Shown here: positions 46,101 through 53,769 of the stretch, piece by piece
How positions within the stretch are numbered: the first letter of the stretch is position 1
Layout of the letters: every line of letters begins with the position of its first letter
Assembly: GCA_947579605.1 (NCBI GenBank)
Contig: OX388312.1
Span: forward strand, 930,001-994,000
Source of the DNA: Athripsodes cinereus
Lineage: Eukaryota > Arthropoda > Insecta > Trichoptera > Leptoceridae
Length of the DNA stretch: 64,000 nucleotides
Direction of reading: 5' to 3'
Position numbers and translations under genes: made by a program
The notes under the pieces: generated by a model
The model's database searches: none
What the model saw: the letters and a program-made list of their open reading frames with translations, nothing else
What the model was told of the DNA's origin: nothing

Positions 46101-48632
46101 ACTATATTTATCTATACCGTATCTTTATTTATTTATTTATTTATTCATTCTTTACTGTACATTGATAAAAAACAATTACATAAAAGGTATACATTCAAAT
46201 TAAATACAATCAATATACAGAGGGCGAGTTTATCGCAAAGGCGCGATCTCTTCCAACTAACCCAAAAGTATTAACTTAAAAAATAAACAAACATATGATG
46301 AAAATAAAAAACATACACACATATATATAAAAAGGGAGACTGAAAAAAAAAAAAAACAAACATATATGCATAAAGGGAAAGGAAAAGGGGGGGGGTTAGG
46401 AGTGATGGGTTTCAGGTTTCAGAGGCTGTGTTTGTGTTTGTTGAAATTAAATCTTTAGTGGGGTAGGCAGAGAGAACGGAACGTTATATACTTCTATCGC
46501 TTTGTTAAGAATATTTACTATTTTTTTTATTGTTTGACCGGATTTGGGTGCAGATGACAAAACCAATCAGAAACCTCGATTGGAGAACCATGTCTACACA
46601 ATGCAACATTGTGTAAAATCTAATCGGAAGAAGTGAGAAAGGTGTCCCAACGCTTACGAATTGGCTCTAGGCTGGCTTAAGTGATCACTTTCGGTGTCCA
46701 TGGACAACGTTTACCAATTCCACCATTCTCACTGCCACGATGTAAGGTCCACCAATCGATAAACGCTTAATGCAAACCTTAGAAGCAACCATATTTTTGG
46801 GATCTCATTTTTCAGATCTCAAATGGATCGCGATCTCCCGTCTAAATGGCGCCGGAACAATTAAGTTTATTGAATTAAGTTCAAGAATTTAGAAGCACAT
46901 TAAAACTTATGGAAAAACTATGTTGTGTTTTGATAGAAACAATTTTAGACGGTCATAGAATATTTAATTACGAATCCAACGACATAATAAATATATAACT
47001 AAATTTTCGTGAAAATGTGTTACCTATAGCGGATTTCAAATCTCGGCAACACAATGTTGCTCTTTTACATTTTTTAGTTCAGCATAGCATGATATCCATA
47101 TTGTATTTACTTTGTGGATATCTGCTATATGGATGGTATCTGTAAAAATATGTACCTAGAACATGAGTGACCAAAGCTAATCCTTTGTAATGCGAGGGAA
47201 ATCCAACATTTTCAACATATCCAGCATCCCAATGACATTTACGACTCTGTACGGTTAAAATATTTCATAAACCATGCGGTAAGAGTGTCCGAGTAATTTT
47301 TTATTTAAACATATGAATATTTTTAATGTATTTTGTACAATTCTACCTACATGGGTCATAATCCAATGATAATTTGTTAGGCTTCAAAATGGATGGTTAC
47401 TTAATACTCAAATCCATGGTCCGAATCTTTTTTCAATAGCAAGACACATTACATTAGAACCAAGTATAGCGAGTTTAAAAGTCACAAAAAAACTTATGAA
47501 AAAGAATGGGGGACCAATTCTTTGCTGAGTGCTCCATGGAACTATTTTTTATTTTATTTTTAAAACGTATAACCTTACCCGCAGCAGCTTGAGTTGTTCT
47601 TTGAAGTCAGTCTCGGCAAACGTGATTGTGGCAGCACACGTGATGTTGGCTTGCTCCAGTTCTGTCACCAAGTCATTCACAGCCAAGCTGTATATCTCTT
47701 CATTCTGGGAGAGTGCTGTCACAGTATCCCAGCCGAAACGCCTGTTAAATAAAAAAATATGTTTAGAAGTTGAAGTTGCTATTTCATCATTTTCATCATT
47801 AAATAAGAGGTAATGTTACCTTATGAAGGCTATTCTGGCTGGATTGTGGGAAGAATCTGGAGCGACTGTTCTATAGAAAAGTGGAAATTCACTGCGGTCG
47901 CTCAGAGCGGGAGAAGTTGACCCAAAAGAAACCTGGAATATATAATATATGAAAAAGTTACTCCAAAACATAGACATACTAGACTTGCAACACGGAACAT
48001 TATAACGGTTTTTTTGTGTTCCAACATCGATGACCTTCAAACATTAGCAACGTATTGTCTTGACGTTAGCGTCAGTTTAAAACTGGATGCAAAATTTGAC
48101 TGGCTGCATGACCGATTTTTTCTTTGAATTACGTACCTACTATATCTTTGCTCCAAAATTGATAAGTTTTATTATTTCATAATTATCCGCATGCTGTATG
48201 ATTTAAGGTTTTCACGGTGTGCATTAAAATTTTAAATTTTATTTCAGGCCAAGTGACTGTGATTTTAATGATGATTCATAACCAAACTATTTTCAGTATT
48301 AGATCTTCTATTGCCTCAACAGTGGTGGAAGTAATGAAAATTGTAATGTGTTGTGAAGGTTGAAAAATTATGCAAAAAAAAACTGATAGGTTACCAAATT
48401 CAGGGCCGAGAAAAGCAACGTAGACGAAGAATTGTCAGCATACTTTGAAACATTAAAAAAATATGAGAAGTTTGCGGAGTTTCCCTACCTGCACAATATT
48501 CCAGTATGGTACGACTTTGGCGAGACTCTCCGTTACTTCGGAACAGGCAGATCCCAGCAACATTACCATCCTTGTAGAAGTCTGCGTGTACAGAGCGTGG
48601 AAAAATCGATCCACACCAACTCCTGGGTCACA
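23933..48632 (-). CDS. GABA-B-R2: Metabotropic GABA-B receptor subunit 2, 3' fourteen exons (5' incomplete)
   Basis: Exons 48632-48489, 47932-47820, 47741-47579, 42846-42781, 40770-40582, 39663-39268, 33360-33300, 30174-29934, 29537-29402, 28731-28643, 28032-27852, 27009-26691, 26311-26079 and 25114-23933 all have GT-AG borders and compatible phases. They total 3513 nt (1170 residues plus stop). The protein is a class C GPCR: Venus-flytrap ectodomain, seven helices, coiled coil, long tail. Blocks such as 'FGSTSPALSDR', 'FGADYAWIL', 'YAYKGLL', 'MAWETRHVKI' and 'ALNDSQYIGISVYSVV' indicate subtype 2. That subunit pairs with subunit 1 at the cell surface and couples to Gi/o to mediate slow GABA inhibition. 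Missing are the start, signal peptide and roughly the first 100 residues of the ectodomain. Introns are full of repeats. Confidence 0.95.
26079..26311 (-). CDS. GABA-B-R2: GABA-B-R2 exon: coiled coil
   Basis: Acceptor ATATTTCAG; 'MDPIIQSMGLKLECKTRRFV' then 'REMAALDKEINRLERLLIE', a heptad pattern of hydrophobics. In GABA-B receptors this helix pairs with the coiled coil of subunit 1. Donor AAG|GTAATA. Confidence 0.93.
26691..27009 (-). CDS. GABA-B-R2: GABA-B-R2 exon: TM5-TM7
   Basis: It encodes the extracellular Cys ('VEVCKSQHTNEW') and TM5 ('YAYKGLLLIVGVYMAWETR'). TM6 is in 'YIGISVYSVVITSGIVVVLA' and TM7 in 'ILISTTATLCLLFIPKL'. Donor AAG AAA G|GTAACA, phase 1. Confidence 0.95.
27487..27585. 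repeat. 45-bp inverted repeat hairpin in a GABA-B-R2 intron
   Basis: Arms 27487-27531 and 27541-27585 (CAGATCAACGAATGTAATCA... / ...TGATTACATTTGTTGATCTG) pair with two mismatches around a 9-nt loop. Confidence 0.85.
27852..28032 (-). CDS. GABA-B-R2: GABA-B-R2 exon: ICL2, TM4 and ECL2
   Basis: 'FCKNKLLQDTQLISLICALL' leads into TM4 'LLIDGLIVTLWVAL', then the extracellular 'DPMERHLRNLTIEIS' (with an N-L-T glycosylation site) and 'GVVYQPQ'. Acceptor AAATCGCAG|T; donor CAG|GTAACT. Confidence 0.93.
28110..28350 (+). mobile_element. LINE-B 3' fragment with target-site duplication, in a GABA-B-R2 intron
   Basis: It encodes 'RKRGRPRTTWLDHVDQIL', 'KDGRVLSKRNRRACMRNCM' and 'WRSVLSAYPTWDTA' then TGA, a C-terminus intact for about 66 residues, and ends GGTATAGTATAG. 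The flanks TGATATTTCTTTC at about 28097-28109 and 28351-28363 match, a 13-bp target duplication typical of LINE insertion. Its 5' edge shows a short inverted copy of the flank (AAGTATACTT). Confidence 0.85.
28643..28731 (-). CDS. GABA-B-R2: GABA-B-R2 exon: TM3
   Basis: 'ARVYLLSAGFSLAFGSMFAK' and 'TYRVHRIFV'. Acceptor TATTTTCAG|GCC; donor GG|GTAAGT, phase 2. Confidence 0.95.
28788..28970. repeat. Foldback element with 73-bp arms in a GABA-B-R2 intron
   Basis: Arms 28788-28860 and 28898-28970 are near-perfect reverse complements (ATTTTTAAAATGAAACACGA... / ...GTTTCATTTTAAAAAT). The loop holds 'TTCCGCTCTCATCGTCAGG'. A related segment, 'GAGAGCGGAAGCTCTTGAAA', is at 61079-61098. Confidence 0.85.
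29010..29345 (-). mobile_element. CR1/L2-like LINE fragment in a GABA-B-R2 intron
   Basis: The minus strand reads 'NYCNMLYVGMPQIQLNRL', a stop, then 'FNGAARLIFREAKGCHITPS' and 'LEKLHWLRVGERVQYKLCLL'. This matches the C-terminal region of CR1/L2-type ORF2 ('DYCN.L..G.P...l..Lq...N.AARL....k..HITP.L..LHWLPV..Ri.YK'). Several stops. Confidence 0.8.
29402..29537 (-). CDS. GABA-B-R2: GABA-B-R2 exon: ICL1 and TM2
   Basis: 'SIKLSSPRLNNMTIVGCVLV' and 'YSAVALLGLDHATLPHP'. Acceptor TTTTTCCAG; donor ACT|GTAAGT. Confidence 0.95.
29934..30174 (-). CDS. GABA-B-R2: GABA-B-R2 exon: membrane-proximal ectodomain and TM1
   Basis: 'HPVALFSPDPWHLDFSC', 'WAGGQIPVAKRVFKQRIETI', then TM1 'FLAVTTLSIIGVVLAIAFLI' and 'LHFRKMK'. 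Donor AA|GTTAGT, phase 2. Confidence 0.95.
31459..31545 (+). repeat. SINE-1 3' half
   Basis: 'GACAAACTCCTTTTTCATGA' and 'CACAAGCTTTTAGCTTACTG' up to the tail; 5'-truncated. Confidence 0.7.
32060..32245 (+). repeat. Dispersed repeat family R8, plus copy
   Basis: 'GACATTAACGATTGTATTTA', 'GAACCTTGAGCCGTTCCTTA' and 'CATGGGTGAGGGAGGG' parallel 63590-63765. Confidence 0.7.
32723..32809 (+). repeat. SINE-2 3' half
   Basis: 'GACGCGTTAGTACCCATAAT' to 'GTATGTTATGTTATGT' matches 10385-10476. Confidence 0.8.
32820..33130 (-). repeat. Two diverged SINE-3-related copies, minus strand
   Basis: 'ATCACAACATCTCACGCTAG', 'CATCCTCTCCGTGCCAATAA' and again 'GGTGGCACAACTCATTGCCG' are decayed reverse-complement SINE-3 blocks. 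Confidence 0.45.
33300..33360 (-). CDS. GABA-B-R2: GABA-B-R2 short ectodomain exon
   Basis: 61 nt: 'GPVSFSGADRVGTSAFYQVQ', equivalent to the 'G.VsF.GadR.G' segment near the end of the flytrap domain. Acceptor CATTTCAG; donor G|GTAAGT, phase 1. Confidence 0.93.
33499..33645 (-). repeat. SINE-1, minus strand
   Basis: Reverse complement of the SINE-1 consensus from the tail (AAAAAGATGTATCTGGGT) to the head (CTACCTCCAGGCTAC). Confidence 0.8.
34150..34380 (+). repeat. SINE-3, long copy
   Basis: 'CCCGGTAAAGGATTGGTCTC', 'GAGTGTCCTGTAAAAGGCAG' and 'CATGCAGCTGGTCTGCTGGC' to 'GATATGCCGTGATGGTGTAG'. Confidence 0.8.
34691..34815 (+). repeat. SINE-1, 5'-truncated, with A-rich tail
   Basis: 'AGTTCGATCCCAGGTGCCGG' to 'CCCATATATCTTTTT' and an A run. 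Confidence 0.75.
34830..36340. other. GABA-B-R2 intron sequence without recognised features
   Basis: AT-rich, no supported exon, no clear repeat ends. It belongs to the intron between the exons at 33.3 and 39.3 kb. Confidence 0.4.
36346..36485 (-). repeat. LINE/SINE 3' tail with (AAAT)n, diverged
   Basis: TTTATTTATTTATTC start, then 'AGTGGCGAGATTATC' and 'GATTTCTTCCATCTAACC', parallel to 44275-44412. Confidence 0.5.
36572..36728 (-). repeat. SINE-1, minus strand
   Basis: Reverse-complement SINE-1 from 'AAAGATATATTTGGGTTTTG' to 'GAGACTCTACCTCC'. Confidence 0.8.
38083..38651. mobile_element. MITE with ~30-bp inverted ends
   Basis: 'TGAATCGGTCATTTGAGAAA' plus CAAC at the left pairs with 'GTTGTTTCTCAAATGACTGA' at the right. 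An extra internal copy 'GACTTATGTTGTTTCTCAAA' is at 38289-38308. Target duplication unclear. It lies in a GABA-B-R2 intron. Confidence 0.65.
39268..39663 (-). CDS. GABA-B-R2: GABA-B-R2 exon: flytrap lobe 2/lobe 1 return
   Basis: 'TNEMFLKEMSSMEAPPSK', 'YAPQTYDAVWAIALALKGAE', a variable basic loop, then 'FDYTRKDMAEEFLQQLGNLN'. Acceptor TTTCTTCTCAG; donor TCG|GTAAGT. Confidence 0.95.
39748..39978. mobile_element. hAT-like MITE in a GABA-B-R2 intron
   Basis: Terminal repeats CAGGGCTTCTTAAACT are inverted at both ends with no mismatch over 16 bp. A perfect 8-bp target duplication GTCTATAA flanks it (39740-39747, 39979-39986). No coding capacity. Confidence 0.92.
40101..40158. repeat. Perfect 26-bp inverted repeat in a GABA-B-R2 intron
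   Basis: TAGAGTAGATTATGTTAACA... and its exact reverse complement are separated by six bases (ATAGAA). Confidence 0.9.
40582..40770 (-). CDS. GABA-B-R2: GABA-B-R2 ectodomain exon
   Basis: 'VYELGMFGADYAWILQGTPS', Cys in 'SSSHCPASHL', then 'HLILVSSHNSIVGEKMVSYS'. It has a possible N-S-S glycosylation site. Donor CTG|GTAAAA, phase 0. Confidence 0.95.
41272..41516. repeat. Long foldback (116-bp arms) in a GABA-B-R2 intron
   Basis: Arms 41272-41387 and 41401-41516 pair almost perfectly (e.g. CGAAAGATTTAAGATTTTTG with its reverse complement) around a 13-nt loop. It is a foldback MITE or a de novo palindrome. No clear target duplication. Confidence 0.88.
42781..42846 (-). CDS. GABA-B-R2: GABA-B-R2 short ectodomain exon
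   Basis: 66 nt: 'DLDTRIIIGSFSHEMAPKIF' plus CE. Acceptor TTCTCTTCAG; donor GAA|GTAAGA. Confidence 0.93.
43290..43980. mobile_element. Decayed hAT-like element rich in CCGAATATTCGG words, with nested repeat
   Basis: Left half has 'GAATACCGAATACCAAATAT' and 'GTGCCGAATAACCGAATATT'; right half has 'AAATATTCGGCCAAATAG' and ends 'AATATTCGTTTCATCTCTAC'. The alternation of CCGAATA words and the AGAGATGAAACGAATA-type end are typical of one hAT group. The middle (43690-43880) is a foldback repeat R6. Confidence 0.5.
43690..43880. repeat. Dispersed repeat R6 (foldback)
   Basis: 'TTTGGGTGCAGATGACATAA', 'TAAGCGTTGAGACGC' and 'TTCCGATTGGATTTTGCACA' recur at 46543-46710 and partly at 56590-56670. The arms contain TTTACAAAATGTAAC and its inverted copy. 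Confidence 0.65.
44275..44412 (-). repeat. LINE/SINE 3' tail with (AAAT)n
   Basis: 'AACAGAGGGCGAGTTTATCG' and 'CAAAGGCGCGATTTCTTCC', almost identical to 46122-46263, with a TTTA-run on the plus strand. Confidence 0.7.
44955..45115 (-). repeat. SINE-3, minus strand, diverged
   Basis: 'GCATTTCCCAAGTGTGGTAG', 'GTCGTCCTCTCCATACCGAT' and 'TCTCAGAATGGATGG'. Confidence 0.6.
45255..45480 (-). repeat. SINE-3, long minus copy
   Basis: 'CAGCATATCCCACAAGTGGG', 'GCAGTCCTCTCCATACCAAT' and 'GGTGGCAAACCTTATTACTA', continuing to the 5' block 'AGACCTAATCTTTACC'. Confidence 0.75.
45780..45861. repeat. Perfect 37-bp hairpin in a GABA-B-R2 intron
   Basis: Arms 45780-45816 and 45825-45861 are exact reverse complements (CTTAAATCTAAACATCCTCC...) with loop GTGTAAAG. 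Confidence 0.93.
46122..46263 (-). repeat. LINE/SINE 3' tail with (AAAT)n
   Basis: 'ATACAGAGGGCGAGTTTATC' and 'GCAAAGGCGCGATCTCTTCC', with a TTTA run from about 46127. Confidence 0.7.
46456..46486 (-). mobile_element. LINE-B extreme 3' end
   Basis: 'GTGGGGTAGGCAGAGAGAAC' is the reverse complement of the LINE-B coding end at 28297-28322. Confidence 0.5.
46543..46710 (+). repeat. Dispersed repeat R6
   Basis: 'GGTGCAGATGACAAAACCAA', 'TCTAATCGGAAGAAGTGAGA' and 'GCTCTAGGCTGGCTTAAGTG', collinear with 43690-43880. Confidence 0.65.
47579..47741 (-). CDS. GABA-B-R2: GABA-B-R2 ectodomain exon
   Basis: 'RFGWDTVTALSQNEEIYSLA', 'NITCAATITFAETDFKEQL' (an N-I-T glycosylation site), 'KLLR'. Acceptor TTTATTTAACAG; donor CGG|GTAAGG. 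Confidence 0.95.
47820..47932 (-). CDS. GABA-B-R2: GABA-B-R2 ectodomain exon
   Basis: 'VSFGSTSPALSDRSEFPLFY' and 'RTVAPDSSHNPARIAFI'. Donor AG|GTAACA, phase 2. The SPALSDR block lines the flytrap cleft in this receptor family. Confidence 0.95.
48489..48632 (-). CDS. GABA-B-R2: GABA-B-R2 most 5' exon found
   Basis: 'CDPGVGVDRFFHALYTQTST', 'MVMLLGSACSEVTESLA' and 'VVPYWNIVQ', part of flytrap lobe 1. It opens in phase 0 after TTGTTCCAG, so at least one coding exon lies further upstream. Confidence 0.93.
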
Positions 48633-49571
48633 CTGGAACAAATTAACTTATTTTAACACTGAATACTGTAAATAACCAAAACACTATCAAACTTATTATA
48701 CTCTTTTATTTGCGAGATGTTTACGTTTGAAATTTATATCAAACAAAGATATTTGAAATCCAGAAACCTAAAATATAGTTACATTTATTTTAAAATATAT
48801 CTTAGCGATAGAAAAAAGGAATTGAGAATTTAACTAATGTTAAAACGTGAAAAGTATCAAAAGTTTTAATAACAGGAGACTAAACGGTTATGAAGGATTT
48901 CTTCCATGTTGCTTTGGACAAAAAAGTTAAGAAATGTGTGGTAATGTCGTAAAACATAGGAACCTGATGCTGCTTATGAAACCAACGCTTTTAAATAACT
49001 TATGAGATAAACTTTGCTAGAAAATCTGATAAATTGTTATCGTGTTTGATTTAAGAGTATAACATTCTCAGTGTATGGAAAACGTGAGAAAGTATACGAT
49101 TATTATTATACGTATCTGTTAACAATTTCTAGGTAACTAGAGGAATATTATATACACGTGCAGTTCAATATTTCATTGAGTTTACAGCAAAGCTCTGTAC
49201 TGAAAGTCCATAAAGAGGCATCTGAAAATTCATTTACTCATATATAGAACAAAATACGCACATTTTCTAAAAATCCTAAGCAAGCTCCGTAGAGCTACCG
49301 GCAAAGAATGTACAACATAATATTCAAATTCAAATATTTTTATTAAAATAAAATTTATAATTTAATAATGTTACATACACACCTTATTACTAAAAAAACA
49401 CATTTATTACATATTTGACCCTCAAAATTGAGCAATGCTCGTGCTTTGAGGGTTTAAACATATTTTATATAATTTAGATAAATCAATAGCGCTCACCAAA
49501 CAACAACAAAAACACATATCCACAATACAAACAGCAACCAAATACAGTTTCTTAACAGAGCAGTTGAACAG

Positions 49572-50300
49572 CTATTTAAAAATATCTTTCAGATTCAATT
49601 TAAAACTCTGATTTTTTTTTGTAGAATCATACTTAGATTTTTTGTCCAGCTTATTGTACCACACAACACCCAAATGAGTATAGTGGTGTTGTCCAGCAGA
49701 TATTTTTCTGGGAGGTACCTTAATTAGGCTTCCCAGTCTTGGACACGCACTAATATCATCCGGCGAGTGGAGTTTTTGTACAAAATACTCTCTACAAACC
49801 TGAGACACTGCCTTTCTCTTATAAATATTATCCAATGTGGGCACCAGAAATTCTTTAAAAAGTTCTGAGGTTGGGTGGTCCATAGGTTTTTTAAGAATTA
49901 TCTTTATGATACTTCTTTGGCTGACGCCCAGGGAATAGAGAGAGTTTTTATATGCCCCACCCCAAGCTATAATACCATATTGCAACACAGATTGGACAAG
50001 AGAAAATTACACTTCTTTCATTTGCTTAACATTCAAAATATCCCTTAGTCTATAAAATATATAGAACATTTTTCTCATTCTCTTTACAGTAGTTTACTCT
50101 TTCCATTTCATATTTGAGTCAATTTCAACTCCAAGGTACTTTACAGTATTTGATTCCTTTAAATTTACACAATTTGAACCACCACATGATTTTATCTTAA
50201 TAATATATTGTTTATAACCTTGGACCAACGCTTGTTTAAGATTCATATGAAAACATTTCGGACTTAACATTCGATTGGACCAAATACCATTTTTTCATTG
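49572..50300 (-). pseudogene. Decayed Jockey-like LINE ORF2 C-terminus
   Basis: The minus strand reads 'NTVKYLGVEIDSNMKWKE', a stop, 'MRKMFYIFYRLRDILNVKQM', a stop, 'LVQSVLQYGIIAWGGAYKNS' and then 138 open codons including 'QRSIIKIILKKPMDHPTSEL' and 'GVVWYNKLD'. This order (YLGV...; l..YG...WGga; QR..I) is the thumb and C-terminal region of Jockey-type LINEs. Two stops break it. Confidence 0.75.
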
Positions 50301-50824
50301 AGTTTCTTGTCTATGATATAATATTTATGATACCAACATAACGAAATAAAATATTATTAAGAAGTTTTAAAAATCTGCGTCAATTAATGTAGTAGAGAAA
50401 ACCATTAAATAATTGTGTTTAGTACACTACATAACCGAGGCTTCAAGCTTTATTCTTCGCGAAGCGAGGCGAGGTGGGAAGTCTCTTCATTACGATAACG
50501 AGTGCAATATTATTATTATTTAATATGCGAGAAGCACTGAGAGGAGTAGTAAAGCGATGATGCGATTCTAGTATAGTGATGTGATCAGTCCAATTCTTTT
50601 ATAATATACTCGAGTTGTTCCCCAATCGAACGTATCAATCGAATTCGGAATTTATTGTTCATTTGGTTTGTTAGTTGACAGTGGAGCATTTGATATAATA
50701 AAAAACAATTATTATCAAGAATGTAAAACAAAACAGATATTTAGTTCATTCACAAGAATTTAGAAACACAGTAACATATTATACTTCTAACCTAATCAGT
50801 TGACGAAATTGATTTAACAGCTTA

Positions 50825-51024
50825 NNNNNNNNNNNNNNNNNNNNNNNNNNNNNNNNNNNNNNNNNNNNNNNNNNNNNNNNNNNNNNNNNNNNNNNNNNNN
50901 NNNNNNNNNNNNNNNNNNNNNNNNNNNNNNNNNNNNNNNNNNNNNNNNNNNNNNNNNNNNNNNNNNNNNNNNNNNNNNNNNNNNNNNNNNNNNNNNNNNN
51001 NNNNNNNNNNNNNNNNNNNNNNNN
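50825..51024. other. Assembly gap (200 N)
   Basis: A run of exactly 200 N, likely a fixed-size scaffold gap of unknown true length. Confidence 0.99.
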
Positions 51025-51059
51025 ATATATATCGGAGACGGGACTAGGCTTTTCATGTT

Positions 51060-51185
51060 GGTCTTACATTCGTTAGGTATAATAAAAAAAAAGATATCCA
51101 GAATGGTTGACATACCCCTTTGCTGAATTTAAGATATTAAATGGTTTATATGTGATGTCTCTTAAAAGACACTTAAAAACTTTAG
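51060..51185 (-). repeat. SINE-3 5' half, diverged
   Basis: 'AGATATCCAGAATGGTTGAC' and 'CTGAATTTAAGATATTAAAT' match the reverse-complement middle of SINE-3. Confidence 0.45.
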
Positions 51186-51189
51186 TGGG

Positions 51190-52460
51190 AGATCTATTGT
51201 TTGCCAAAGACTTCATGGGTCCTTAATATAAATAAATAAAATACAAGAAGTCTGCGATACAAATAAATACTATTTTTAAGTATGTAAGTAACTTTAAAGT
51301 TAAATGTCGTAATTACTATACAATTTATTTTGTCTCGCGCATCCATCATAATATTAATCAATCCTTTATGAAGAACGTTTCAAGTCTAAAAACTATTAGC
51401 GGTTGCACATAGTATCTACCTTCAAATTATTTTTAACTGCCTAGTACGTTACGCACGACTCACACAATCATCACACAACTAATACAAATAAAAACATACT
51501 CATATAGGTACATTATGCACCCAAACGTTCTTCGTGCAAGCTTGCTTATTTTGTCCTTAAGATTGCACACATACAACCAAACATACCCAATAATACACAT
51601 GTATGGCGCGTCATTGCCTACTACGTATTCACACTAAAATTTAAGTGTGTGTTAGTGAGAACAGAGGCTACGTATAAAGCAATAACTTACTATTCCATTA
51701 ATTTAGCTATCACGGTAAATTATTGGATTTTATTAAAAAAAAGTCAATATAACGTATCGATTGTACACGCACTTCAATACAAATAGTACGCGCTTTTGAT
51801 AAAAACTCTAAAACTTACAAAAATTGTTTATTTGCTGCGTATATTTTTGTGAATCGTTCTCTTTGCAACGAAATGTTTGGCGGCAAATTCAAACTAGTTT
51901 TTGATGATTTCAATATTTTCTTCATAGATTCTATGGGCATGCTGTGCTTTTTTGCATGTATGGCAGGCACGCGACTGCATATCAATGATGCAATGTCCAA
52001 TACGCATCATAGTCCAGATAAAGATAACAGTTTTACTATATCTGTTTCTCTGGAACCATGGCAACTCTTGGATTTCTGGCTGACTAATTATGGAAGTAAT
52101 TTCCATAACACTTTGTAAATGAGATATGTACGAGTATTAACCGTAACCGAATAAATTGATTGACTGCATTCGATTATTGCATCACTAGCTGCTTGCATTA
52201 CAATATAGTGATCATGTTCAGACATCTCACGCTTGGCTGATCTAAATGTGGTGGGAAATATACTCGTAGATATCTAGAACTTTATATAACTTTATTCAAA
52301 TCAGCACCGATACTTAATCCAACTATTCGAACAATCGCGTTCAGAGATGGCTTAACTATCATCGATGTCTTGTTTTTTATCAATCAAGCTGATTTTTTTA
52401 TAAAAAAATATTTACTCTTCTGTGATGTTTTTTAGTAGATTATTTTCATAATAAATACAG
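51190..52460. other. Region without a recognised gene
   Basis: Overlapping minus-strand frames at 51815-52106 ('MEITSIISQPEIQELPWFQR' and others) look somewhat coding-like, but match nothing I recognise and have no splice support. Confidence 0.35.
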
Positions 52461-52468
52461 TTAAAATA

Positions 52469-52615
52469 ACAGTTTTTAATTTTACTAGCATAATGTGAAC
52501 CGGGTGTCGGAATTCGATGTATTTGTCAAACTCTTTGTCAACTCTAGGTTTGACAAATACATCAAATTTTAAACCCGGGTCACCTTGATAAAGTGCTAGT
52601 AAAACTTAAAACTGT
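52469..52615. repeat. Imperfect foldback
   Basis: 'GATGTATTTGTCAAAC' (52516-52531) pairs exactly with 52548-52563. Outer segments ACAGTTTTTAATTTTACTAG and TGCTAGTAAAACTTAAAACT also pair loosely. Confidence 0.7.
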
Positions 52616-53439
52616 ATTTTTATATAGAGTAATAATTAAAATTCATTTTAATACATATAGAGTTTTACAAAACAAATACCTAATAATTTTAACTAATAAC
52701 ATTAGAATATTTTCAAGTTATCAAATTGCATTATTTGCTACTGTATAAACTATTTAAATATTATTTTCTTCGCCTGTAGTTTTTACAAACAAAAAGATTA
52801 TTAAATAGACAACAATAGAAGAATGAGATTCGATTCTATTTCACACTTGCTTCATTCACTAAAACTAAGCTATAGAGATTTCATGTTAAAAGGAGCAATC
52901 CTTGAAATTATTTACCTACCATGTCAATCACGAGTATCAGCATCATCAACCGTTTTTAGTCCTTTGTTGGATATTGGCCTTCCTTTTACATTTATATTTA
53001 AAGTAAAGTTCTCCCCTCCTAACTAACTCACAAAAGTGTTCAATCCTCTATTAAAAGATCATAGATAGTAATTAACATTGTTTTAGCATTTTAGATTTAC
53101 TTTGTTTGTAACGATGATTGAATTAAATTAACATCGTATAATCATTTACATCACAATATCAAAACTGCATTTTAAAATATTAAGATAAACTTTTATTAAA
53201 TATTGCTGTACTACTTCGCTCGTGAGGATTTGAGTATTGATTGAGATGTAGGAACAATAAAACTAATAATACTCGGGTAAAATTAGAATTTTAGTAAGTA
53301 GTACAAAGCGATATTATTACATACGCTAGTATATATAATGAAACAATAGAAAATTAGATAATAAATGGTGTTATAAGATAATAATTATACACAAACATTT
53401 TGCTAATTAGACTGCTGGCTGCGAATCGAGAACCTTACT

Positions 53440-53760
53440 GATCATTGAGAACTGGATCACATTGAAATTATGTTTTCTAGCATACAAAGCCATGAATATC
53501 ATGTCGCCGCTATGCATTTCCGAACTTTTTGTCTCAAATACGGCTTCTCGCAGAGCTCTTGGATCATCCTCAATGTCCATTCATAAGCTGAGAGAGCCCA
53601 GCAGATACAAGACCACACAATTCAATGTTAGGGCTTTCGGCGTTGCAGGTCGTGTGACGTGGAATAGGTTGTCTGCCGATGTGCGGCGCCATAGCAACAT
53701 CACCAATTTTAGAAGCAAAATGTAAGCCGCCCTTTTGACCAGTGCTTGAGACGGCTAAAG
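53440..53760 (+). mobile_element. CR1/L2-like LINE C-terminal fragment
   Basis: 'MKLCFLAYKAMNIMSPLCIS', 'ELFVSNTASRRALGSS', 'FNVRAFGVAGRVTWNRLSAD' and 'TNFRSKM', then a stop: the conserved end of CR1/L2-type ORF2 proteins. It is related to 21300-21475 and 29010-29345. Confidence 0.75.
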
Positions 53761-53769
53761 GATCGTAAA

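Noticed and set aside
23933..48632. Assignment to GABA-B receptor subunit 1 or 3
   Set aside because: Segments such as MAWETRHVKI..ALNDSQYIG, VSFGSTSPALSDR and the long tail with LPPVIPRASWPS fit insect subunit 2. Subunit 1 has AYETR-type and different cleft sequences.
51815..52118. Overlapping frames on both strands, somewhat coding-like
   Set aside because: Three frames are equally plausible, none matches a family I know and none has flanking splice sites that fit.
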